From assembly GCF_049800955.1 (NCBI RefSeq), contig NZ_JBNAGA010000002.1, forward strand, positions 806,001 through 870,000: a stretch of DNA of 64,000 nt, given 5' to 3'. This document shows, in pieces, positions 26,545 through 34,850 of the stretch (position 1 is the stretch's first letter; each line of letters begins with the position of its first letter). The notes beneath the pieces are model-generated. The model was not told where the DNA came from. It saw only the letters and a program-made list of their open reading frames with translations, and searched no databases. The stretch is from JAKVBH01 sp049800955 (GTDB taxonomy: Bacteria > Pseudomonadota > Alphaproteobacteria > Rhodobacterales > Rhodobacteraceae). The position numbers and the translations under genes were made by a program.

Positions 26545-27714
26545 ATGCGCCTGTCTCAATGCCATAACTTCGCTGATTTCCGTGAACTTGCCCGACGCAG
26601 GCTGCCTGGCCCCATCTTCAACTACATTGATGGCGGTGCGGACGATGAGGTCACCTATCGCAACAACACCAGTGCCTTTGAGGCCTGTGATCTGGTGCCG
26701 TCCGTTTTGCGCGGTGTCGGCGAGGTCGATATGTCGGTGCAGATCATGGGGCAAACGCTCGATATGCCGGTCTATTGCTCGCCCACGGCATTGCAGCGGC
26801 TCTTTCACCATCAAGGCGAACGCGCGGTTGCGGCAGCGGCAGAGAAGTACGGTACGATGTTCGGGGTGTCGTCGCTGGGCACTGTGAGCCTTGAGGAGCT
26901 GCGCGCCAGGCACAAGACGCCGCAATGCTATCAATTCTATTTCCACCGTGACCGCGGCTTGAACCGTGCGATGATGACACGCGCCAAGGAGGCGGGTGTA
27001 GAAGTCATGATGCTCACCGTGGACAGTATCACCGGGGGCAATCGGGAACGCGATCTGCGCACCGGGTTTTCGATCCCGTTCCGTTTGACAATTGCGGGGA
27101 TGATCCAGTTTGCGATCAAGCCCATGTGGGGGATCAACTACGTCACACATGAAAGCTTCCGCCTGCCGCAGCTGGAGGATCATGTCGATATGAGCGGTGG
27201 CGCGTCATCCATTGGCGGCTATTTCACAGAGATGCTGGACCCGACCATGAATTGGGATGATGTTGCCGAGATGGTGAAGGAGTGGGACGGTCAGTTCTGC
27301 CTCAAAGGCATCATGTCCGTCGCCGATGCCAAACGCGCGGTCGAGATTGGCTGCACTGGGATCGTGCTGTCCAACCATGGCGGCCGCCAGCTTGATGGCT
27401 CGAGAACGCCCTTTGATCAGCTGGCCGAGGTCGTGGATGCGGTGGGTGACAAAATCGACGTTATGATGGACAGCGGTGTGCAGCGTGGGACGCATGTGCT
27501 AAAGGCCTTGTCCATGGGCGCGAAGGCTGTGGGCGTCGGGCGGCATTATCTCTACGCGCTGGCCGCTGCAGGCCAGCCCGGGGTAGAGCGCGCGCTGGAA
27601 TTGATGCGCAACGAGATTGAGCGCGACTTGAAGCTGATGGGCGCGCGAAACGTGGCGGATCTGTCTCCTGACAACATTCGCATGCTGGACGCGTACCTGG
27701 CCCGCGTGGCCTGA
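26545..27714 (+). CDS. lldD: FMN-dependent L-lactate dehydrogenase / alpha-hydroxy-acid oxidase family
   Basis: The 389-residue TIM-barrel flavoenzyme starts with NFADFRELARRRLPGPIFNY and YIDGGADDE, the opening of this family. The substrate/FMN motif LSNHGGRQLDGSRTPFDQL carries the catalytic His (residue ~277) and Arg. MDSGVQRGTHVLKAL and KAVGVGRHYLYALAA form the phosphate site. Family role: oxidises L-lactate to pyruvate and passes electrons to the quinone pool. Its place after the por genes, together with a lactate permease at 57,908, supports lactate as substrate. Confidence 0.88.
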   Translation: MRLSQCHNFADFRELARRRLPGPIFNYIDGGADDEVTYRNNTSAFEACDLVPSVLRGVGEVDMSVQIMGQTLDMPVYCSPTALQRLFHHQGERAVAAAAEKYGTMFGVSSLGTVSLEELRARHKTPQCYQFYFHRDRGLNRAMMTRAKEAGVEVMMLTVDSITGGNRERDLRTGFSIPFRLTIAGMIQFAIKPMWGINYVTHESFRLPQLEDHVDMSGGASSIGGYFTEMLDPTMNWDDVAEMVKEWDGQFCLKGIMSVADAKRAVEIGCTGIVLSNHGGRQLDGSRTPFDQLAEVVDAVGDKIDVMMDSGVQRGTHVLKALSMGAKAVGVGRHYLYALAAAGQPGVERALELMRNEIERDLKLMGARNVADLSPDNIRMLDAYLARVA

Positions 27715-27739
27715 CGTCCCACGCGCAACGTCTTGCGTG

Positions 27740-27772
27740 AGAGGGTCTCGCCCTTGTGGGCGGGACCCTCTT
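27740..27772 (+). terminator. Rho-independent terminator after lldD
   Basis: A 14-bp stem (AGAGGGTCTCGCCC with GGGCGGGACCCTCT, one G-T pair) closes a TTGT tetraloop, 26 bases past the lldD stop. The T-tract is short. Confidence 0.75.
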
Positions 27773-28040
27773 CGCGGCGTGCCAGGCGCTATCACAGGGC
27801 CCTTGCATTCGCGGTGGACAGAGATTTTCCAACGCTGAATCGCATGTGTTTGGCAGCTTGTTTGAGCGCGGCAGCACAACGCAAAGTGGCGCGTTTAAAA
27901 AGCAGGATAAGCCGGTCGGTTGCTGCTCAAAACAGCGGCAAAATCGCTGTTTGAGATGCATATTTAGGCGTCGCGATAGGCAAACTTAATTCTTAAATAC
28001 AGTTGCTTATGCCCGTTCGACTCATGGTGTTCGACGCTGC

Positions 28041-28054
28041 TTGAGATTTCTCAA
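28041..28054 (+). promoter_or_regulatory. TTGAG-N4-CTCAA inverted repeat upstream of nirS
   Basis: TTGAGATTTCTCAA is a near-perfect 14-bp palindrome with Crp/Fnr spacing, 38 bp upstream of the second box. The same half-sites recur at 48456-48469 between the two Crp/Fnr genes. It may be a second, upstream activator or autoregulator site. Confidence 0.5.
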
Positions 28055-28078
28055 TGCGACAGCTCGGCACAGCCTCTC

Positions 28079-28092
28079 CTAACAAAAGTCAA
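28079..28092 (+). promoter_or_regulatory. Nnr/Fnr-type box upstream of nirS
   Basis: CTAAC-AAAA-GTCAA differs at one base from the TTAAC-N4-GTCAA type reported for NnrR/Dnr regulators in Rhodobacterales. Placement at -41.5 puts the start of transcription near 28127, about 27 bases before the nirS start codon. Confidence 0.7.
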
Positions 28093-28153
28093 GGATGTTT
28101 GATGCCGGGACGGGCCTGATAGACAGCGTTCCATCCAACCCAGGAGAGTGATG

Positions 28154-29830
28154 ATGTCACTTGCAAAAACACCACCGAACAGAAGGTTTGGTTACGGTCT
28201 GGGCGCTGTTTTCTTGGCGTCCAGCCTAGCCATGCCAGCGTTCGCCGAAACACCCACTTTGAGTGAGGAAGCCTTCGAGGCATCCAAGACACTGTACTTC
28301 CAGCAATGTGCGGGCTGCCATGGCGTGTTGCGCAAAGGCGCGACGGGCAAGAATCTCGAGCCACATTGGAAGAAGACGGCCAAGGATGGCAAAGTGACCG
28401 AAGGCGGTACACTCAAGCTCGGCCAGGAGCGTCTCGAAAAGATTATTGCCTGGGGCACCGAAGGTGGCATGAACAACTTCTCGGACATTATGACCGAGCA
28501 GGAAATCAAGGACATGGCGACCTACATCATGATGGAGCCGCCCAAGCCTCCAGAGATGTCGCTGACGCAGATGGCCGAGACCCGCAAGGTCTACGTCGAG
28601 CCTGAAGACTACCCGACCGAGCCGCTTCATGGCCGGAACTGGGAGAATTTCTTCGTCGTGATCGAACGCGACGTGGGTAAGGTGGCCGTGATTGACGGCG
28701 ATACCAAAGAGGTCCTTGCGCATATCCCAACAGGCTATGCTGTGCACGTCCTCAAGGCGTCCGAGCACCATAAGATCGAAGAGCCCGAAACTCCCGGCCG
28801 CTTCTGGTATACCATGGGCCGCGACGGCAAGATGACCAAGATCGACCTGTGGCAGAACCCTGAGAACATGCTCGTGGCCGAGGTCAAAATTGCTTATGAT
28901 GCCCGCGATGTGGCTGTGTCTGGTGACGGTAAATATGTCATCGGTGGGGGCTACTGGCCGCCGCACTTCGCCATTGTCGATGCTGTGACCATGGAGCCCA
29001 AGAAGGTCGTTTCCACCCGCGGTGTGAACGTCGACGGGGATTATGTGGAAGAGGCCCGCGTGGCTGCGATCTACACCACACCCAACGAGACATCCTGGAT
29101 CGTCGCGGTCAAGGAACTGGGCCAGCTCTGGCAGGTGGATTACACTGATCTCGACAATCTGCGGATCGACAAGATCAACTCCGCCAAGTTCCTGCATGAC
29201 GGCTTCTTTGATCCGACAGGACGTTACTTCCAGATTGCGGCCAACGCGTCGAACAAGATGGTTGTCGTCGATACCAAGACCCACAAGCTGGAAGCGATGA
29301 TCGATACCGATGCGCTGCCGCACCCGGGTCCTGGCGCGAACTGGATTGACCCGAATTGTGGGCCAGTTGCAGGCACAACGCACCTCGGTGTGGGCCTTGT
29401 CACTGTCTGGGGCAATGATCCGGAAAATCATCCCGATAACGCCTGGAAGATCTGCTACGAGGTCGAAACCGATGGCGCCGGGCTCTTTATCCGGACCCAT
29501 GAGACATCGGACTACATCTGGGCTGACCAGACCAAGCACCCCGAGCCGGAAATCCAGCAATCCATCCAGGTCATCTCGAAAGAGACCGGTGAGATCGTGA
29601 AAACGATCCAGATCACCGAAGAGGAAGGCAACGCAGCCGTCCACTTCGAGTTCAACCAGGACGGTTCTGAGGTTTGGGTTTCCAAGTGGAACCTGGCCAA
29701 CTCGCTGGAGCCTGATGGAGAGATCGTGATCTTCGACGCCAAGACGCTGGAAGAGAAGACCCGGATCAAGGGCCTCTACGCGCCGACCGGCAAGTTCAAC
29801 GTCTACAACCGGTCGAACCACAAAACCTGA
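28154..29830 (+). CDS. nirS: Cytochrome cd1 nitrite reductase (NO-forming)
   Basis: The 558-residue periplasmic enzyme reduces nitrite to nitric oxide. It has a Sec signal peptide ending in AMPAFA, then a cytochrome c domain with the haem motif CAGCH (Cys52, Cys55, His56). An eight-bladed d1-propeller follows with typical NirS segments: EPLHGRNWENFFVV, DVAVSGDGKYVIGGGYWPPH and AKFLHDGFFDPTGRYF, ending in APTGKFNVYNRSNHKT. GTG 28148, ATG 28151 and ATG 28154 are in frame; AGGAG at 28142-28146 best fits 28154. Haem d1 comes from the nirE-to-nirN operon at 38,376. Confidence 0.97.
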   Translation: MSLAKTPPNRRFGYGLGAVFLASSLAMPAFAETPTLSEEAFEASKTLYFQQCAGCHGVLRKGATGKNLEPHWKKTAKDGKVTEGGTLKLGQERLEKIIAWGTEGGMNNFSDIMTEQEIKDMATYIMMEPPKPPEMSLTQMAETRKVYVEPEDYPTEPLHGRNWENFFVVIERDVGKVAVIDGDTKEVLAHIPTGYAVHVLKASEHHKIEEPETPGRFWYTMGRDGKMTKIDLWQNPENMLVAEVKIAYDARDVAVSGDGKYVIGGGYWPPHFAIVDAVTMEPKKVVSTRGVNVDGDYVEEARVAAIYTTPNETSWIVAVKELGQLWQVDYTDLDNLRIDKINSAKFLHDGFFDPTGRYFQIAANASNKMVVVDTKTHKLEAMIDTDALPHPGPGANWIDPNCGPVAGTTHLGVGLVTVWGNDPENHPDNAWKICYEVETDGAGLFIRTHETSDYIWADQTKHPEPEIQQSIQVISKETGEIVKTIQITEEEGNAAVHFEFNQDGSEVWVSKWNLANSLEPDGEIVIFDAKTLEEKTRIKGLYAPTGKFNVYNRSNHKT

Positions 29831-29847
29831 TCTGAGTGATCACGGAA

Positions 29848-29873
29848 GGGGCGGCGCTGTCGCCCCTTTTCCT
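29848..29873 (+). terminator. Rho-independent terminator after nirS
   Basis: AAGGGGCG pairs with CGCCCCTT around a 7-base loop and leads into TTCC. It lies between nirS and the NirT-like gene, so it may set a higher nirS transcript level. Confidence 0.75.
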
Positions 29874-29902
29874 CTATTGTCCGCCATCGCAGGAGCAGAC
29901 CC

Positions 29903-31717
29903 ATGTCAGCCAACGACGCCTCCGAGAACACCACGCGCACACCACTTTGGAAACGCTCACTTTTCTGGGGCATGCCAATCGCTGGTGTGTTGGGCGCTTT
30001 CGCCGCCGGGATCATATTCTGGGGCGGTTTCAATACGGCGATGGAAGCCACGAATACCAAGGAATTCTGCGTCTCCTGCCACGAGATGGGCGATTATGTT
30101 TTTTCGGAATACGAGGGCACAATCCATGACGTAAACCGCTCCGGTGTTGGAGCCGTTTGTTCGGATTGCCACGTCCCCAAGGACTGGACGCACAAGATGA
30201 TCCGCAAGATCAAGGCTTCGCGGGAGCTTTATGGCAAGGTCGTGGGCACGATCAGCACGCCCGAGAAGTTTGACGAAAAACGCCTGCATCTTGCTATGAA
30301 TGAATGGGAGCGGATGAAGGCCACAGACAGCCGCGAATGCCGCAACTGCCACCACTTTGATGCGATGCTGCCGGAGTTCCAGAAACCCCGCGCGCGTCAG
30401 CAGCACTTGAACGCCATGGAAAACGGCCAGACCTGCATCGATTGCCACAAAGGCATCGCGCATTTGGATCTGCGCGACCGGGCGGATGAAGAATACCTCG
30501 AAGCGCTTGAGGCGCCCAACCCTGCGTATGCCCGTGAGGTGCCCGAGAAGTATCTCGCGAGCCTTGCCAAGATCGAGGCGCAAGAGGCCGAAGAAGCGGC
30601 CGCGCGCAAGACAGCTGCCAAGGAAGAGCGTGAAGCCCATCAGGCGCAGATTGCTGCGGCCGTTGAAGCGGCCCGAGCCGATGAGCGCGCCAAGTTCGAG
30701 GCGGCACAATCCGAGGCAGACACCCAGGTGGCCGACGCGTCAGGCGATGGTGCAGGCACAGTCGCACCAAGCATTGACTGGAGTGCTGTGGCAGAGGTTG
30801 ACATGACGCTCTTCTACCCTGGTCAGGCCTCCTTTGAATGGGTGCAAAACGGGAAAACCCATGGTGGTGCCCGTCCGCTCACCAAAGGCGGTGATCAATG
30901 CACCACTTGTCACGCAGCCGAGCTTGAGACCATTGGCGACAAGATCGTTGCGGGGGGCGAGACAGAGCCCACGCCGATCCCCGGCAAGCGCGGCTTCATC
31001 AATGCGACCGTGCAAGCGACCCATGATGCGGAGCAAGTCTACTTCCGTATTTCCTGGCCCGATGCCGGTCACAATCCCGCGCCCTTCGTGGAAGGTGGCA
31101 AGATGGACCCTGACAACCGTATCAAGGTCGCCATGATGATTGCCGGCAATGATATTGATATGGGCGATCAGGTGGGCTGCTGGGCGTCGTGCCACGCGGA
31201 CAACACCTACATGCCCTTTGATCCCGGTGCGGAAGGCATCGCTGCCAACCCCGAAATTGCCGAGGCTCTGCATGCAACTGGCAGCGTGAGCAAGTATCTC
31301 TCCGAGACACGCACCAAGATCGAGATCAAGGGCCGTCGCGGCAAGGCGCAAGGGGGCTGGGACAAGCTCAAGACCGCAGAAGAGTTGCAGGCCTATCTCG
31401 ACAATGGCACCTTCCTTGACCTGATGCGGGTCTATGAAGATGGTTCTTCTGAGAATGGCTATCTTCTCGAGCGTCGGATCCAGAACGACGGTGAGATGGC
31501 GGCCAGCGCGACCCTTGAGGCGGGCATGTGGACCGTGGTCTTCTCCCGCTCCTTGCAAGGTGGCATCGGCGATGTGCCGCTGGCGGTGGGCAAAACCTAT
31601 ACAGTGGGCTTTGCGATCCACGACGACTATACCGCCGCACGCTTCCACCATGTGACGCTGAACACGAGCCTTGCGCTCGACGATGACAGCGCCACAATCA
31701 ACGTGGTTGGTCAATGA
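29903..31717 (+). CDS. nirT: NapC/NirT-type tetrahaem cytochrome c fused to a haem-binding (EB_dh/cytochrome c-552-type) domain
   Basis: The 604-residue protein is about three times the length of NirT. It has one N-terminal membrane anchor (residues ~22-42), then four CxxCH haem sites at 56-60, 86-90, 146-150 and 178-182, as in NapC/NirT quinol dehydrogenases. A charged Ala/Glu/Arg coiled coil spans ~215-275. The C-terminal domain (from ~295) resembles the haem-binding domain of ethylbenzene dehydrogenase gamma and cytochrome c-552 proteins. It carries a fifth CxxCH at 333-337 and an unusual CWASCH (Cys-x3-Cys-His) at 426-431. It probably passes electrons from quinol to nitrite reductase or to the cupredoxin encoded next. 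Confidence 0.85.
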   Translation: MSANDASENTTRTPLWKRSLFWGMPIAGVLGAFAAGIIFWGGFNTAMEATNTKEFCVSCHEMGDYVFSEYEGTIHDVNRSGVGAVCSDCHVPKDWTHKMIRKIKASRELYGKVVGTISTPEKFDEKRLHLAMNEWERMKATDSRECRNCHHFDAMLPEFQKPRARQQHLNAMENGQTCIDCHKGIAHLDLRDRADEEYLEALEAPNPAYAREVPEKYLASLAKIEAQEAEEAAARKTAAKEEREAHQAQIAAAVEAARADERAKFEAAQSEADTQVADASGDGAGTVAPSIDWSAVAEVDMTLFYPGQASFEWVQNGKTHGGARPLTKGGDQCTTCHAAELETIGDKIVAGGETEPTPIPGKRGFINATVQATHDAEQVYFRISWPDAGHNPAPFVEGGKMDPDNRIKVAMMIAGNDIDMGDQVGCWASCHADNTYMPFDPGAEGIAANPEIAEALHATGSVSKYLSETRTKIEIKGRRGKAQGGWDKLKTAEELQAYLDNGTFLDLMRVYEDGSSENGYLLERRIQNDGEMAASATLEAGMWTVVFSRSLQGGIGDVPLAVGKTYTVGFAIHDDYTAARFHHVTLNTSLALDDDSATINVVGQ

Positions 31718-32130
31718 TCGGCAAACGACAAGCGGCGCAGGCTCTGACCTGCGCCATTTTCCTGTCTCTCGTGGGCGGCGTGTCCTTTGCCGAGGACGAC
31801 GCCGCGCTGTGCATGGAGGCTGAAGAGCGCTATCAGGAAATGTTTGGCGCGCCGTCGTCCGAGATCTCGGAGGCGCGTGTCGTTCTGATGTATGAATACC
31901 GGTTTTGCCCTGCGCAGATCACTGTGCCCGTGGGTACGACCGTGCGCTGGGTCAACGTGGACAAGCGCACGAGCCATTCGGTGATTGTTCCAAATGAGCC
32001 GGAGTCTGATCGGGCATTCCCGGAGGAATGGGTCGAGTTCACCTTCGAGATACCGGGCCCTGTGGATTACCTCTGCGGTCCCCATTGGGAGCGCCGCGAG
32101 ATGATTGGATCGATCACCGTCGAGCCGTGA
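31714..32130 (+). CDS. Periplasmic cupredoxin-like copper protein
   Basis: The 138-residue protein has a signal peptide (cleavage expected after SFA near residue 26) and a plastocyanin/azurin-like domain. Type 1 copper ligands can be placed at His88 (RTSHSV), Cys121, His124 and Met130 in CGPHWERREM. It overlaps the NirT-fusion stop by 4 bases, so it is probably made with it. The likely job is small periplasmic electron carrier between the multihaem cytochrome and NirS or another reductase (inferred). The gene converges with norF, 1 base apart. Confidence 0.85.
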   Translation: MIGKRQAAQALTCAIFLSLVGGVSFAEDDAALCMEAEERYQEMFGAPSSEISEARVVLMYEYRFCPAQITVPVGTTVRWVNVDKRTSHSVIVPNEPESDRAFPEEWVEFTFEIPGPVDYLCGPHWERREMIGSITVEP

Positions 32131-32131
32131 G

Positions 32132-32377
32132 CTACCTCAAGAGATAGAGCCCAAAGAGCAGCGCCATGAAGAGCGCGAGCCCAAAGAGGATCCCCTGGCG
32201 CCAGCCTTCCACAGGCGCAAGCCCCAGATACCACAGGAAGATCAGGCGCGCTTTGGCCCAGGCCGCGGCCAGGATCAGAACGCCTGCCAGCGGGGCGGAG
32301 AGCCCAAAGAGCGCCACCAGCGTTGTGGCCGCGGAGAGCAGGGCCAAGCCGCCCCATGCCAGAACCAGCGCTCTCAT
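32132..32377 (-). CDS. norF: NorF-like small membrane protein (cytochrome c oxidase subunit IV type)
   Basis: The 81-residue protein has three hydrophobic segments, including AAAWAKARLIFLWYLGL, a common motif of NorF and prokaryotic COX4 proteins. The start ATG at 32377 overlaps the norE stop by 4 bases. It is last in the norCBQDEF operon. NorF is needed for full nitric oxide reductase activity in relatives; its exact role is unclear. Confidence 0.8.
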   Translation of the reverse strand: MRALVLAWGGLALLSAATTLVALFGLSAPLAGVLILAAAWAKARLIFLWYLGLAPVEGWRQGILFGLALFMALLFGLYLLR

Positions 32378-32904
32378 AACAAATACAGCACTGGAAAGAG
32401 CAGGACCCAAACCAGATCGACCATATGCCAGAAGGCGGCGCCTGCTTCAATGTGAGCGGGCTCTTTCGTCCAGGCGACGAGCAGCAGGATCACGACCCCC
32501 GCCACAACATGGGCGGCGTGAAATCCCGTCAGCAGATAGTAGAACATGAAGAAATCATGGGTCTCAAAGGTAATGCCGAGGCTCGCTTTGTGGTAAAACT
32601 CCATTCCCTTCAGGATGAGAAATCCCACCCCGAGGAGGGCTGCAATGACCAGAAGCAACCGCGCCTTTGACAGGCGCAGGAGCGCCATGGCCGCAAGGAA
32701 CCCTGACGTGATCAGGAGCACTGTGTTGATGCCAGCAAGCCCGGGCAGCAGTGCTGTTTGTGCCTCGGAGAAGCCCGCCGGGTCCGTCAGCCACAGCGCC
32801 ATGAAAACGACGATACCAGCGCCAAAGACCGCCAGCTCCGAGAAAATCAGGACCCAGATCAGCAGCTCGCCGGGCAATGTGCGAACGACCGTACCCGTGC
32901 TCAT
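32374..32904 (-). CDS. norE: NorE, cytochrome c oxidase subunit III family
   Basis: The 176-residue protein has about five membrane helices. It opens with PGELLIWVLIFSELAVFG, the subunit III pattern, and has YYLLTGFHAAHVVAGVV with the family His-x3-His. It is an accessory protein for nitric oxide reductase assembly or stability. The start overlaps the norD stop by 4 bases and the stop overlaps norF by 4 bases. Confidence 0.9.
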   Translation of the reverse strand: MSTGTVVRTLPGELLIWVLIFSELAVFGAGIVVFMALWLTDPAGFSEAQTALLPGLAGINTVLLITSGFLAAMALLRLSKARLLLVIAALLGVGFLILKGMEFYHKASLGITFETHDFFMFYYLLTGFHAAHVVAGVVILLLVAWTKEPAHIEAGAAFWHMVDLVWVLLFPVLYLL

Positions 32905-34850
32905 CCGCCCTGACCGACGAGATGCCGGTAGATCTGGGGCAGCGCGCTCGTCAGCTTGTCGGGATCAGTGATGACCGCAAAATGCCCTTGTCCGAAGAGA
33001 CGCGGGAACCAGCTCTGGCCCTGTTTGTCCACGGCAATCCCGAAGACCGATTGCCCGAGCATCCGCGCTTCCAGTACCGCTTTGCGGGTGTCCTCGATCC
33101 CGTGGCGGCCTTCGTAGTGATCAAGGTCGTTGGGTTTGCCATCGGTCAGAACGAGGAGCAGGCGGCGGCTGGACGTGCGGTTCTGCAGATCGGCAGAGAC
33201 ATGGCGGATTGCAGCGCCAAGCCGGGTATAGAAGCCGGGCCGGAGGCTCGCCAGACGCCGCTCCACATCAACGCTCATGGGCGTGGCAAAATCCTTGCAA
33301 CGCTGGACATAAACCCGGTCGCGGCGCAGAGAGGAAAACCCGTGGATGGCCAGCGGATCCCCGCAGGCGTCCATCCCCCAGGCCAAGGCTGTCAGTGCTT
33401 CGCGGGCAATATCAATCACGGCGCGTCCGGTCACTGCGCTCTCGGTAGAGCGTGACGTATCCAGCAGGAGCGAGACAGACAGGTCCCGCGCCTGCGCAGA
33501 TGTCCGGCACCAAAGCGCATCGCGCGCATCGCCTGTTGCGGCGAGATCGGCTCGCGCGCGCAACACGGCCTCTAGATCAAGCGTATCGCCATCGACTTGC
33601 CCATGCAGGGTCAAGGGGCGCGGCCGGAAGCTCTCGAATTGCCGCCGTACCCTGTTGATGCGACGGCGTGCGGCCGCATCCATCGGTGCGGGTTCTGCTT
33701 CCATCTCCGCCTCTGTCGCCAGCACACAGGTGTGATCCGGCATGTAGCGTTTTTGGCGCGCATCCCATTCGGGATAGGTCAGTTTGCCCGCGACCGCTTC
33801 GCGATTCACGTCTTCTGCGGCCAGGTCGAGATCGAGTTTGAACTTCGTCGCGGGCGCTTTGGAGACGTCCGTGAGCGCCAGCTCATCGAGATCATCCATG
33901 GCTTTCTTGGCGGCCTCGGGATCATCGTCATCGACGCGGCGATTGAGGTTGAGAAATTCTGCAAAACTCAGGATCGCTTCGAACTTGTGCAGGATCAGAC
34001 TGTCGCGCGCTTCGGCGCGATCGGCTTGCTGACGCTTGCCTTTGAAGCGCTTCTCGAGGCTTTCGGAAGGTTTCGATGCGCCGGCTGCGTCGGGCTCGTC
34101 TGTGCAGCGCGCGATGGTTTTCTCGGGTTGCGTCAAACGGAGCCAAAGCGGCACGGGCCGCATGGGCTTGTAGCGGCGCGGGGCAGCGGCCTCATCGATC
34201 ACGGCGCCACCATGCTGAAGCGCGCTGGCCAAGGCCAGAACTGCGGGGCTGTCAGGCGCGTCATCGCCCATGAGCGTCCGGGTGGCGGCCTCCAGAGTTG
34301 CTTCGGCGCGCGGCAGGCGGGTCACAGGACGGCGCGGGAGATATGCGCTGCACAGCCGGTGATAGAGCGGGGTCAGGCCGGGATAGGTCTCAAGCGTGCG
34401 CGAGACGGCCTGTTGCATGTGATAGAGTGTGTGAATGTCCTGGCGCAGTGTATCTTCGGGCGTGTTCGCTTCGGTGGCATCCACGCAAGCGGCCTGCGCT
34501 ATGAGCCAGGAATACAGACCGGCATTCAGGGCCGGATCGTCGAATGTGGAGATCTTGGCGGGCAGACGCAGGATTTCTCCATCAAAATGGGCTTGTTCGA
34601 CTTCTTCAATGATTGTGCCCAACTTCCGGCGCAGGCTCAGCCGATGGTGGGAATGCTCGCGCAGGACAGGGCGGATTTCGACAGACGGATCGCCGCCCAA
34701 CCCGCGAAAGAGAACTGCAAGGCGCCCGATCTCGTCTTCCAGAGTAACGGCGGCCTCAGGCGCTGTGGGCGGCGCGTCAAAGCCCGCCGCCCAAGCATGC
34801 CAAAGCTTGCCAACCGTTTCTTCCGGTTCCCAAGGCTCCAGCCCGTCCAT
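32901..34850 (-). CDS. norD: NorD, VWA-domain nitric oxide reductase activation protein
   Basis: The 649-residue protein has a long variable N-terminal region and a C-terminal von Willebrand A domain. The MIDAS motif is LLLDTSRSTES (Asp-x-Ser-x-Ser) near residue 460, followed later by LLVLTDGKPND. NorD works with the MoxR-type ATPase NorQ to insert the non-haem iron of NorB. It overlaps norQ by 1 base at the start and norE by 4 bases at the stop. Confidence 0.93.
   Translation of the reverse strand: MDGLEPWEPEETVGKLWHAWAAGFDAPPTAPEAAVTLEDEIGRLAVLFRGLGGDPSVEIRPVLREHSHHRLSLRRKLGTIIEEVEQAHFDGEILRLPAKISTFDDPALNAGLYSWLIAQAACVDATEANTPEDTLRQDIHTLYHMQQAVSRTLETYPGLTPLYHRLCSAYLPRRPVTRLPRAEATLEAATRTLMGDDAPDSPAVLALASALQHGGAVIDEAAAPRRYKPMRPVPLWLRLTQPEKTIARCTDEPDAAGASKPSESLEKRFKGKRQQADRAEARDSLILHKFEAILSFAEFLNLNRRVDDDDPEAAKKAMDDLDELALTDVSKAPATKFKLDLDLAAEDVNREAVAGKLTYPEWDARQKRYMPDHTCVLATEAEMEAEPAPMDAAARRRINRVRRQFESFRPRPLTLHGQVDGDTLDLEAVLRARADLAATGDARDALWCRTSAQARDLSVSLLLDTSRSTESAVTGRAVIDIAREALTALAWGMDACGDPLAIHGFSSLRRDRVYVQRCKDFATPMSVDVERRLASLRPGFYTRLGAAIRHVSADLQNRTSSRRLLLVLTDGKPNDLDHYEGRHGIEDTRKAVLEARMLGQSVFGIAVDKQGQSWFPRLFGQGHFAVITDPDKLTSALPQIYRHLVGQGG

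Larger units (their letters stand above)
27715..28153. other. Long intergenic region between lldD and nirS
   Basis: About 440 bp with no convincing gene. It holds the lldD terminator, an imperfect hairpin at 27927-27954 (AAACAGCG pairing with CGCTGTTT around CAAAAT-type loop bases), an AT-rich stretch near 27960-28010, and two Crp/Fnr-type inverted repeats at 28041-28054 and 28079-28092. Confidence 0.6.

Noticed and set aside
28226..29821. 531-codon open frame antisense to nirS
   Set aside because: It mirrors nirS codon bias; the product is Asp/His/Val-rich without domains or a ribosome site.
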